From assembly GCA_037043235.1 (NCBI GenBank), contig JAWRVZ010000041.1, positions 3,256,001 through 3,320,000 of the forward strand: a DNA stretch of 64,000 nucleotides, read 5' to 3'. Made by a program: the position numbers and the translations under genes. Positions 50,799-59,984 of this stretch are shown here, piece by piece (the first letter of the stretch is position 1; every line of letters begins with the position of its first letter). The notes beneath the pieces are model-generated. The model saw only the letters and a list, made by a program, of their open reading frames with translations. It searched no databases and was not told the origin of the DNA. Source of the stretch: Rhodeus uyekii. Taxonomy: Eukaryota; Chordata; Actinopteri; Cypriniformes; Acheilognathidae.

Positions 50799-53700
50799 GA
50801 GTCCCCCCCCCCCCCCCCCTGCCGGAGGCTAATTTGGGGACTGTTCCCAAAATACTGTTTCAGGTTCACAACATTTACATTGTCCACCTTTGCCCCAGAA
50901 TCCCATTCAACAAGGTAGTTTACTGGCCCCAACTTCTTTTTTATCTTCACAGGACCTTGCCATTTTGGTGCTAGTTTAGATGAAAAGAAATCATCAGCTT
51001 TTGACATGGGATGAGCACGGACCCAAACCAAATCTCCCTCTTGGAACTGTACACACTTACGTCTGGCGTTATAGTACCTGGCTTGTCTAGTGTGTGCTTT
51101 CTTCATGGCCTTTAGAGCATCCTGCTGGAGTTGCTGCTGTCGTTCTATGAGGGAATACTCTGATTGTCCGGGACTTGGAGAATGACCAATTAGACGTTCT
51201 AGTGGACCTTTCAACTGTCTGCCCAGTGCCAGTTCAGCAGGAGAATGTCCTGTAGTTTCACTACACGCAGTGTTAATAGCAAAACGAAATTCAGCCAGCC
51301 ACTTATCCCAGTCCCGATGGCTTTCACCTACAAAGGAGGCTATCATGGTTTTAATAGTTCTGTTGACTCGCTCAGAGAGGTTTGTTTGAGGGTGGTAGCT
51401 GGTTGTGAGTTTCCTTGTTATTCCCCATCTCTTGCACAAATCCTCCATCAACTGACTCAGAAACTGGGGCCCACAGTCTGACAGTAAGAACTTTGGAACG
51501 CCCCACCTTGTAAACACCTCCTCTTGCAGAATGCGGCAGAGTCTGTGCGTCTTGCTATCCCTGATAGGAAACAGCTCTACCCATTTGGTGAAATAGTCAA
51601 CTACGACCAAAAGATACACATTTCCCTTTTTACTTTTGGGAAGGGGCCCCATAAGGTCCACCCCTAACATGTACCCAGGCTCCTTCACCTCCGTGGACTG
51701 GAGGAAACCAGAGGGTTTGGTGTTACTGGGCTTGTACTTCTGGCAGACTGTGCATTCCTTCACGTACTTCCACACATCTTTGCGTACTTCAGCCCACCAG
51801 GCGATTTCTAGGATTTTCAGAAGAGTCTTCATTCGTCCAAGATGAGCCCCCAAAGGATTGTTATGGAAGTAATTGATGAAAGTAGTGGTTAGATTTTTGG
51901 GTACTACTAGCTGGTACTTTGTGCCCTCAACACAAGGTGACACCCTGTACAACACCCCTTGCTGGACCTCCCATTTAATACGGTTGACAGAATCTGTGCT
52001 GCCAAGTCTCCCCTTCAACTCACTCACCTCAACATCTTCACTCTGGGCTTTTACTATTTCTGGCATGGTTGATGGAATATCCAAAGTCCAATGGGAATTT
52101 TTTCTGTCCACATACAATGCTAAGGGGGAATCGCAGTGGTGAACTCTTGATAATGCATCAGGCACTACATTCATCTGTCCCTTTCGGTATTGCACTAAAA
52201 AGTGAAACCGTTGGAGCCTTAAGGTCCATCTCGTTAGTCGAGAGGTAGTTTTGGGTGAGTTAAAGGCCCAGGCCAAGGCAGCATGATCTGTATACACCAG
52301 GAACGGTACTCCTTCCAGATAGTGATGCCACTTTTCAACGGCCCAAACCACCGCAAGGCATTCTTTTTCTGAGGTTGAATAATTCACCTCTGCTCCCCTC
52401 AAACCTCTTGAGGCATAAGCGATCACTTTTTCTTCTCCCCCAATTTTCTGGGTTAGAACTGCTCCCAGGCCAACTGAACTAGCATCAGTTTGGATCTGGA
52501 AGGGTTGTGACAGGTCTGGTTGAGCTAATACCGGGGCATGTTGCAGGGCTTGTTTAAGACGCTCAAAGCTCAACTGGGTTTCTTTGGTCCATATCCATTT
52601 CACTCCTTTCCTCTTAAGATGGTTCAGTGGGGCAGCCAGTTCAGCAAAATGGGGAATGAACTTATGGTACCACCCAACCAAACCCAGAAATCTCTGAAGT
52701 TCCAGTAAATTCTGTGGCGTCGAGTACTCACTGATGGCAATGACTTTGTCTGAGTCGACTTTTACTCCCGCCTCTGATACGACATGTCCCAGAAACCTGA
52801 GTTCTGTTTTCATGAAGTGGCATTTCTTTAGATTAAGGGAAAGACTAGCCTCTTCCAGTTTCTGAAAGACATCTTCTAGATCCTTTAAGTGCTGTTGTTG
52901 GCTTGGGGAGTAAACAATTATGTCATCTATGTAGACAAAGCACACTTTTCCCTTTAGCTTACCCAACACTTTCTCCATCAACCTCTGGAACGTAGCCCCA
53001 GCATTTTTCAGCCCAAAGGGCATGGTCAAGAAATGAAATAATCCAAAGGGGGTTATAAAGGCTGTCTTTTCTCTACTGCTTTCTTCCATTTCAACCTGCC
53101 AGTATCCAGATTTTAAATCGAGAGTACTGAAATAATGGGCACCTTGCAAGGACTCCAATATATCGTGGATGAGAGGCATTGGGTAGGCATCTTGGGGAGT
53201 TTTGAAATTAAGTCGGCGATAATCAACGCAGAACCTAAAAGTGCCATCTTTCTTTGGGACCAATACTACAGGAGATGCCCAAGGAGATTGAGAAGGCTCA
53301 ATGATACCTTCTTGCATCATCTTATCTATCTCCCTTTCCATCACTTCTTTCTTCAAGGGAGAGACTCGATAGGTTCTCGACCGGACTGGTATATCATCTG
53401 TTGTTACAATCCGATGAACAGCTTGATTAGTTCTCCCTAGCGTTTGAGAACAAATTGTTGCCCATTTAATTAGGAAGGGTTGAACTTCTGGTGGATGTCT
53501 AGCTATGATGTCCTCTCTGACAGAGGCTATAGCAGTGGCTGTCTTCAGCTGTCCTCCCTTCTCTATGGGCACAGCCATGAACAAAGAGGTAACCGGTGCA
53601 CTCTTCAGAATACACTGCTGTTCCCACTGGGGTTGCTGAAGGAAGGGATAAACTCTAACTTGGCCTTTTACCTCCAGCTCATAGCTCATTGCAGCAATGT

Positions 53701-55222
53701 TCAGCTGAACCCCTGTTTGTATCAGGAAGTCTAGTCCGAGGATCAGAGGAAATGCTAGGTGTTCATCTGACATTATATAAGTGTCAATGGTCCAGAACAT
53801 TCCATGCCATTCATAAGCCATGGGGGTTCTACCCTCTGACACATGAGCCTTTCCATCTGCCACCATGAACGTTCTGGTTGAACTCTGCAGCAGGCATTCA
53901 TCAGGTTTTTTCACAGCCTCCCAGAACTGTTTCTGCATCAAAGTATAGGTTGACCCAGTATCAACAATGGCTTCAACATGATAGTTCCTCACATCTATGG
54001 CCACTTTCAGCAGATGAGGTGTGGTTGTTTGAATCAATGAGATATGCTGAACTGATGTACTCAATGGTTTGGATTGTTGGTCACGACGACTTGAGGCTGG
54101 CTTTTTTACTTCATTAGTTACCTTGAGCTGGTTGACTCGAGCCCAATAGTCCTTCTTGGAATTTAAGTCTCTCTCTACCAAAGATCCTACTTTAACTAGC
54201 TGTTCCACTGTATGCACTGCTCCTCTAAGACTACTCGCCAGAGAAGGGTTACAACTATTTAGAATTCGCCTGACCACTTCCTCTTCTAGCAAATCATTCC
54301 TCCATCTCAAGCACAGAGCTCTGTAATCATAAGCAAAATCACGAATACTCTGGTTTGGGCCTTGAACCATACTCTTCAGCTGATCTTCTAAGTCAGACAG
54401 ATAATCAGTGGAAAGGAAGGCAGACATGAAGGAGTTTTTAAACTCATCCCAATTGTGTATTTTAACCTTCTCAGCTGCCCACCAACTCCTTGCAGGCCCT
54501 GTTAGAACTGCATTGATTGTAGCTAGCAGTTCCACATCCGTGAGTGGTCTGAGTGACATAAAGTTTTCACACTTGTCAATGAACTCCAAAACATCACTGG
54601 TTTCTCGGCTTTGACCGAATGTAGGAAACTCTAGGTTGATGGGAGGCTTGGGTGTCAATGAAGAAGGAGTCGCAGAAGAAAGATGTCCTGGATCCGGAAA
54701 ACTATGGCTAAAAGGATGGGAAATTACTGGGGTACTAGCCGTTTTCGCACGTGATATTTCAGTTTTCCAATACTCATCACGTCGCTTAAGACAGTCCACC
54801 ATCTCTGACTCTAAACGGGTCAAAGATTTATTCATTCCCCTTTCCAGTGCCAAGAGACGCTGTTCAAGGGCATCCCTCAAACAGGCTTCTCGGTTAACAG
54901 TGCTATCATTGCTGGCCATGAAATCATTTTTGAGTGTTTGCACCTCCAACTGCAGATCCTGGAGGTTTGAAGAGAGTTTTGTTATTTGGGATTCAAGCGG
55001 TTCAACCATCACTCCCCTCGATCCCCGCACTGGGGACTCATCCTCTTCGCTCCCTTCAGCCCGACCACCAATATACATATCACTCATCATGGAACTTAAT
55101 TCTATCACCGGCAATGGTTCTCTATACACAGCATCAGGGGGAGGTTCATAAGGAGGGGACTCTGCACACTCATTAGGATTAACCATAGCTCGTTCACCCA
55201 CACTACCGGATGGGTCATCCAT
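50780..55222 (-). CDS. Gypsy Gag-Pol polyprotein (1480 aa, one ORF)
   Basis: Starts at ATG 55222, about 80 nt after the primer site, and runs without a stop or frameshift. N-terminal coiled-coil-like segment at about 75-150. Capsid region at about 195-365 (GPARSWWAAEKV, NWDEFKNSFMSAF). No CCHC zinc knuckle between capsid and protease. Aspartic protease at about 400-505 (VDTGS at 420-424, LILGLDFL at 493-500). Reverse transcriptase at about 610-810 (VDYRRLN 666-672, LDLKSGYWQ 701-709, YIDD 764-767). RNase H at about 908-1025 (Asp 913, Glu 952-954 region, Asp 979). Integrase zinc finger H1120, H1127, C1157, C1160. Catalytic core D1189, D1249, E1284 (34 residues between the last two, HPQTNLSERVNR). 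A GPY/F-like module is at about 1417-1440 (WQGPV...LGPVNYLVEW). All catalytic residues are present. The last residues are read from the polypurine tract (Gly run) and the LTR. Confidence 0.95.
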   Translation of the reverse strand: MDDPSGSVGERAMVNPNECAESPPYEPPPDAVYREPLPVIELSSMMSDMYIGGRAEGSEEDESPVRGSRGVMVEPLESQITKLSSNLQDLQLEVQTLKNDFMASNDSTVNREACLRDALEQRLLALERGMNKSLTRLESEMVDCLKRRDEYWKTEISRAKTASTPVISHPFSHSFPDPGHLSSATPSSLTPKPPINLEFPTFGQSRETSDVLEFIDKCENFMSLRPLTDVELLATINAVLTGPARSWWAAEKVKIHNWDEFKNSFMSAFLSTDYLSDLEDQLKSMVQGPNQSIRDFAYDYRALCLRWRNDLLEEEVVRRILNSCNPSLASSLRGAVHTVEQLVKVGSLVERDLNSKKDYWARVNQLKVTNEVKKPASSRRDQQSKPLSTSVQHISLIQTTTPHLLKVAIDVRNYHVEAIVDTGSTYTLMQKQFWEAVKKPDECLLQSSTRTFMVADGKAHVSEGRTPMAYEWHGMFWTIDTYIMSDEHLAFPLILGLDFLIQTGVQLNIAAMSYELEVKGQVRVYPFLQQPQWEQQCILKSAPVTSLFMAVPIEKGGQLKTATAIASVREDIIARHPPEVQPFLIKWATICSQTLGRTNQAVHRIVTTDDIPVRSRTYRVSPLKKEVMEREIDKMMQEGIIEPSQSPWASPVVLVPKKDGTFRFCVDYRRLNFKTPQDAYPMPLIHDILESLQGAHYFSTLDLKSGYWQVEMEESSREKTAFITPFGLFHFLTMPFGLKNAGATFQRLMEKVLGKLKGKVCFVYIDDIIVYSPSQQQHLKDLEDVFQKLEEASLSLNLKKCHFMKTELRFLGHVVSEAGVKVDSDKVIAISEYSTPQNLLELQRFLGLVGWYHKFIPHFAELAAPLNHLKRKGVKWIWTKETQLSFERLKQALQHAPVLAQPDLSQPFQIQTDASSVGLGAVLTQKIGGEEKVIAYASRGLRGAEVNYSTSEKECLAVVWAVEKWHHYLEGVPFLVYTDHAALAWAFNSPKTTSRLTRWTLRLQRFHFLVQYRKGQMNVVPDALSRVHHCDSPLALYVDRKNSHWTLDIPSTMPEIVKAQSEDVEVSELKGRLGSTDSVNRIKWEVQQGVLYRVSPCVEGTKYQLVVPKNLTTTFINYFHNNPLGAHLGRMKTLLKILEIAWWAEVRKDVWKYVKECTVCQKYKPSNTKPSGFLQSTEVKEPGYMLGVDLMGPLPKSKKGNVYLLVVVDYFTKWVELFPIRDSKTHRLCRILQEEVFTRWGVPKFLLSDCGPQFLSQLMEDLCKRWGITRKLTTSYHPQTNLSERVNRTIKTMIASFVGESHRDWDKWLAEFRFAINTACSETTGHSPAELALGRQLKGPLERLIGHSPSPGQSEYSLIERQQQLQQDALKAMKKAHTRQARYYNARRKCVQFQEGDLVWVRAHPMSKADDFFSSKLAPKWQGPVKIKKKLGPVNYLVEWDSGAKVDNVNVVNLKQYFGNSPQISLRQGGGGGDSVTLPQ
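50799..50820 (-). other. Polypurine tract, 17 G, within the ORF
   Basis: On the minus strand A-G17-ACTC directly precedes the 3' LTR (TGTGACAC). It is the plus-strand primer site and at the same time encodes the polyglycine near residues 1469-1473 of Gag-Pol. Confidence 0.85.
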
Positions 55223-55302
55223 GACTAACAGACAGATATTCTTGCAAATATGAAAAACAGAAATTCAACTTCAACTTCAAACAGTTTCTTACAACATCTC
55301 AA

Positions 55303-55320
55303 TCCCCGTACGGGCCACCA
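55303..55320 (-). other. Primer binding site, tRNA-Ile type
   Basis: Minus strand TGGTGGCCCGTACGGGGA starts 2 nt after the 5' LTR. It is complementary to TCCCCGTACGGGCCACCA, the 3' end of vertebrate tRNA-Ile(AAU) (...TCCCCGTACGGGCCA plus CCA) as I recall it. Confidence 0.8.
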
Positions 55321-55322
55321 TC

Positions 55323-55923
55323 TGTAACAATTAGAACTCTAATAAAAAAAGGGTCAAATTATTACCAAAAGAAAGGAAATCATGTATAAGGTTGCTGTTT
55401 ACTAAGAAGTGAACATGAACAAAAACACCAGCTGTCATTTCTTAATAACCCCCCCCAAAAATCAGTCCAAATAGAGGGTGTGCATGAAAAGGCTAGTTTG
55501 GTGGCAGCATATCAGTCCATTTAGTCCATAGTTCCACAAACAATTTATACTCATCGAGATTCCGGCATGTCCGCTCTCTCCCTTGGGTGGTCAGCCAACC
55601 ACGGGCTCAATTGAAGAGAAGGATAATGTTCAGAAAAATTTGCATGAGGAAGGTATATTCCAACTGTTTGTAGGCCCCCAAAAAATCATGATAAGTTCTC
55701 CACCAACTCTTGCCACATCATCCCTCCAGGAAACAAAACAGCCCCCTGGCAAAATGGCCGCCCTTCCCCTCTTATGAGCTGGCCCATCATAATAAAAGTC
55801 CCCCTCAACCACAAGTATTATTCATGCATATATACATATGGGTGACATACAGAAAAGAAAAACATTTTTTCCTATCAGGGAATATTGTTTAGGCATTTTA
55901 TTGTTTATTGTGGTAGTGTCACA
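55323..55923 (-). repeat. 5' LTR of the Gypsy element
   Basis: 601 bp. On the minus strand it begins TGTGACACTACCACAATAAA and ends TTAGAGTTCTAATTGTTACA. TATA box ATGAGTATAAATTG at 55549-55544. Confidence 0.95.
55544..55549 (-). promoter_or_regulatory. TATA box of the Gypsy 5' LTR
   Basis: TATAAA on the minus strand within GATGAGTATAAATTGTTTG. It is the only good TATA box in mid-LTR, and transcription would start about 25-30 nt downstream. Inferred from sequence alone. Confidence 0.55.
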
Positions 55924-58156
55924 GTATCTCACCTTAGTGTCCTGAAGAGGGAGCGACACGCTGCGTCAAGCGCTAAGAGAACACCCCTGCATGATTGTGC
56001 CATGAAGTACGTATGTAATATGTGGCAGGTGACGCCATGAACCAAGAAGCTATAAAAGGCATGGTATGCCAACCAGTTTTGAAGTGTCTGAAGTTAACTT
56101 TGCTGCCAAGAACGCCAAGATATGGTGAAGAGACACAATTCCTTCAGCTCCTTCCACAGACCTAAGCTTACATATGTTCTCAGCGACAATTACATGACAG
56201 GTGTCGCTGAGAACAAGTGCATGGCAGGTTGACGACAACACCTTGGCAATGACCAGCCTGCTGAGTCACAAACATATTGTAAAGAAACTCCTGACAGAAG
56301 GGCCTTGGATGCAGCCATACTAATACATGAAGTGGGCTCGGATTGCCAAGGGTCTGGTCAAGCCTAGACTATCCACTTGCTCTTTCTCTGCCTGGACACT
56401 GAGGACCCTTTTTTAGGGAGCCCAAACATACAAACAGCTTTTCAGATTCTTGCCACAGTCTGTGGACGTAAACGTTTAATACCTGGAAAGGGCAAGCAGA
56501 ATAGTTATTTGGCCACAGTGTTGCCAGAGATGGTACCAAGTTACCAGTTGGTTTCTCCCCATACATTAGAGCCATAGAACCACTCAAAGGGATGTGGAAA
56601 GCAGCTAAGGACACCACATACACCTTTAAGGTAATAACCAAGCAGTGAGTCATTCTTGTAGGAACTTCAGCATTTTACCAGCTGTTGACTGGGTCTAGCA
56701 GTTGATCACTGCATCATGAAGTGGAGAATCTCTTACTTCAAGCCATAGTCTCCTTGTGGCAGGAGCACATGTCCCTCCTGATTGGAATCTTTAGAGGAGA
56801 GCGTTAAGGAGGGACATTAGGTCCAGAGACCACGTCTACCCAGTACAGCGGAGCGATCATGGCAAACTCTCTCCAGAACACCTGAGAGCAGAGCAATAAG
56901 TCCTAGAGGAGCTAGGTGTGAGAGAGAACCAGAGTGGACAGTGAGACTTCTCTCGAGACACAAAGAGTTTCCTTTCCCCAGGCCTCGGACCGTGCCTTAA
57001 CAGGATGTCCGCTCCCTGGCATGGAGCTCTGGAGTCATGGCTCTGGAGTGGAGAACAGTTTCAACAAACAGAGTTACGAGCTGGTTACAAGAGACCACAA
57101 TTCTCACAGTTCCGGGCATCCGAGCATTATTGCTCCTCTTGCCTGGGACAACATGTTCGTCCTGATTGGAGAGCCATTGAGGAGGGACACTAGGTCCATG
57201 CCTGAGTGCGATCATCTTCCTTTGGGAACATAGGAGGATTTGTTGTGGCAGTTGAAAGTGGACATGAGCGCAAAACACCCTTGGTAATAATGTTGGCGAC
57301 CACCGATGTGTTGTCTTACTGGACAAGCACATGGTTGGACCTGAGTTAAGTGTCCTGTCCTATAACCACTCCACAAATCATGAGGGACGCATCTGTCATT
57401 AGCATTACACGATGACAAAGTGCTCCTAACAATTGACCTTGGGATAGGAACCATCATTTCTTCCACATAGTTAGGGCAGAAGAGATCATGAAGAAGGGTT
57501 ATGCCTCGGGGAAAACCAATGAAGGGGTCTAATGTGCAGCAGACCAAAAAAAGGACCGTTAAATGCTAGCGAGTATCCCGGGGCCGTGGGGACCACCACT
57601 GCACCCTGAAGCACACAAGGTGGCAGGGAATGCGTCCATGCATTTGAAATTAAGAGATAGCAAGACCTAATAGAAGAACCCAATATTGGTGTACCTTCCC
57701 AAAAAGGCAGAACTCAGGGACTTCCTGTGGAAATATGGCCACCACAAATCAGTCCTCGGACCTGATCTGAAATAGTTAGCCAGACATTTGAGCATACGCT
57801 GGAGATTGAGGCATTTAGCAGGCGCAGGTCCGAAGGCCGTCCTTGTATGGAGAGGTGAAGTAACAGCCATAGAAACCTGATTCTCTGTCTGGGAGGGGTG
57901 CATATACTATGGCCCCTTACCCCAAAAGAGCTTTACTTCCTGTTCCTTCCTGTTCCTTCCTGTTCGGGGCCATCACTGTGGATAGAACACCATGAATCTG
58001 GGCAGGCGAGATCCAAAGGAAACCCTCTTGATTGTGAAAGATACTATTCGGAAATACATTGCCGCTTGAATATATATTATTTTATTTTTCCTATTTATAC
58101 CTATATCCTTTTCTTTTTCTTATTTTTCATATGCTTCTTTGTCTTATTTTTTCATA
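55924..58156 (+). mobile_element. Decayed repeat of retroelement type, unclassified
   Basis: Left end: TCCTGAAGAGGGAGCGACAC, then GCTGCGTCAAGCGCTAAGAG, then a promoter-like GAAGCTATAAAAGGCATGG at about 56047-56065. This layout resembles the left part of the 19640 remnant and zebrafish repeats I associate with DIRS-type or similar retroelements. Downstream to about 57900 the sequence is GC-richer than the intron with many short open frames but no recognisable enzyme. At 57946-57966 CTTCCTGTTC repeats three times in tandem. A T-rich tract closes the segment. The Gypsy element is inserted at its left edge. Class and limits are uncertain. Confidence 0.45.
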
Positions 58157-58819
58157 TGTTATTTTCCTTTCTTATTTGAATGATTTGTAAAGAGTGATGT
58201 ATAATCAAGTTAGGGATTTCTATTAGTTATATCCTTTCTTTACCTTTCTGTAGTTTTCCATCGTGTAAGGATGAATATTGTCTGCACGGCTCAACAGTTC
58301 TCAATGGTGTTATCAGAATGTTTTGGGAAGGTTCTGTTGATTGTTGGAGCCTGAGCCGAGTTCAGCCTTGGAGAAGCTGTGTATTTGTGTGTGTGCGTTA
58401 ATATGGTCTGTATTGGTGAGGTGATTAACTGGCACCATCAGGAGACGGAATGACTTGCTGTTCTCGACAAGCCACGTCACCAACCCGTCAACCATGTGAT
58501 CAACGAAGATATGCTTCAGACTGTCTGCTCTTGTGTGGAAAATTACTAGCTTTGTTTTTCTTTCTTTCTTTCTTAGCCAATCAGAATCATGTAAACGTCA
58601 TCATTGACGTAGTTAGCACCCTCTGTTAGAGTATAATTGCTGTAACAATGTTATTGTATTTGGGGCGGCCTACGAACTCCTTGTGAGACCTGAAGCTGGC
58701 TTCTGCTGATGAAACTGCAAACTAAACTTCACTAAAATTTCTTCTATTGACTGCACTTCTGACTCCTGGTCTTCATTCAACATATCTGGTCCTCGGGTCT
58801 TAACTGTAAATCCCCTACA
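58157..58819 (+). mobile_element. LTR-like repeat, copy 2
   Basis: 663 bp, TGTTATTTTCC...AAATCCCCTACA. Collinear with 36261-36936 and, in part, with 33287-33455 (inverted). The copies differ by small indels and substitutions. No direct flanking duplication seen. Confidence 0.6.
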
Positions 58820-59828
58820 ATTGTGAGCAGGACGCAATGACAATATTTGGCAGAAGTATCTCACGCTCAGAATTTTCTCTCGAGACTTGTCTCTGGTGTT
58901 TCCTGAGCAACCAGAATGGAGAACGGAGAACGCAGAACGGCTCCCTGAGGGTGCCAAAGGAAATGGGCACCGTATAATGATGTGTAAGCCACTTTCCTTT
59001 TCAAGGACCTGATGCCATTCTTTTTTTTTTTTTCATAATCTCGACATCTCAGTGTGGGTATCGGGAAAACACAGGAGGCCCTCATAATGGGGAAGCTTTA
59101 TCTATCCATCTATATATATATATATATATAAACACTAACTGTCTGGACCATTAAATGTTTGTCCAATCATTGCATTCAGTCCGATGCAATGTCTTATCTG
59201 CCTGTCAACAAATGTATTTTCATACCTCTGAGCACCCTGTTTGCACAGACATCTTGCATCATCAGCACATTTCATGCTATGCAGAGTTAGACGTCAGTCA
59301 CTGAACACGCAACTGAAACCGCAGCAACTGTTTACAGGTCCTTCTGAACCAAAACAATGAGTTTATGCTGCCTAACTTCTGTAATTTGGAAGAGATAGAA
59401 ACCTGTGACGTTATATTCAGTGCACTTCATGACTCAAATTTATCCGTTTCAATGACAACACTATCAATACCGAAATAAGCAGCTGTCAGGTGGTACAGAT
59501 AAGTGCTTTTGTTTATGTTCATTATTATTGAAATGTTAGGTACTTTGAGACATGAGGTAGTTTAACGCCGTCTCTTGTCTCATAACGCTTTGCAAACTCT
59601 GCGGTGTGTGTTCATATGTTTTGGAGGAGGTGTGGCTTTGGAGAGAATTCTGAAGGGTGGTGGGATCTCCTGCAAAATATTAAACTACTATATCTCTCAC
59701 TTAACATTTATCTTGCACCCAAAAAAACCCCCAAAAACATGTAACACTAAACTAATTAATTGTTTTGAGCATCAGCATGTCCCTTTTGATAATTTGTACG
59801 TTCATTGCTGCCAAAACGTTTGAACCAG
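58820..59828. other. Non-coding DNA, no gene recognised
   Basis: Short (AT)n tract at about 59111-59130. Minus-strand frames of 72-95 codons near 58670-59085 overlap the LTR-like repeat and have no domain. Confidence 0.5.
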
Positions 59829-59984
59829 CTTATAAAACATTTCCTATTATTATCAATGTTGAAAACATTTGTGCTACATAGTATCATGAAAACCATGATA
59901 CTTTTTCAGGATTCTTTGATGAATAGAATGTCTAAGGACTCTTGGATGGTTGCTTTCATTCTGTCATGTCTGTTCCTTTGTTTT
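59829..59984 (+). repeat. 156-bp block identical to 46626-46781
   Basis: Starts CTTATAAAACATTTCCTATT and ends GTCTGTTCCTTTGTTTT. It is base-for-base the same as the end of the teleost repeat at 46366-46781, while flanks on both sides are unrelated. Confidence 0.9.

Larger units (their letters stand above)
50200..55923 (-). mobile_element. Apparently intact Ty3/Gypsy LTR retrotransposon
   Basis: 5724 bp on the minus strand. LTRs of 599 and 601 bp (TGTAACAATT...GTGTCACA on the + strand) differ at three places seen: one A/AA-type indel, one G/T substitution (50516 and 55640) and one T-run indel. A 4-bp target duplication, GTAT, is at 50196-50199 and 55924-55927. The interior has a tRNA-Ile primer site, one uninterrupted 1480-codon Gag-Pol ORF and a G17 polypurine tract. 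All parts needed for movement appear present, so it is young and potentially active. Confidence 0.95.

Noticed and set aside
50200..55923. Gypsy element as helper of the gag-only element
   Set aside because: LTR ends, LTR sequence and priming mode (tRNA-Ile versus self-priming) differ, and the Gag proteins are not obviously related. Proximity alone is not evidence.
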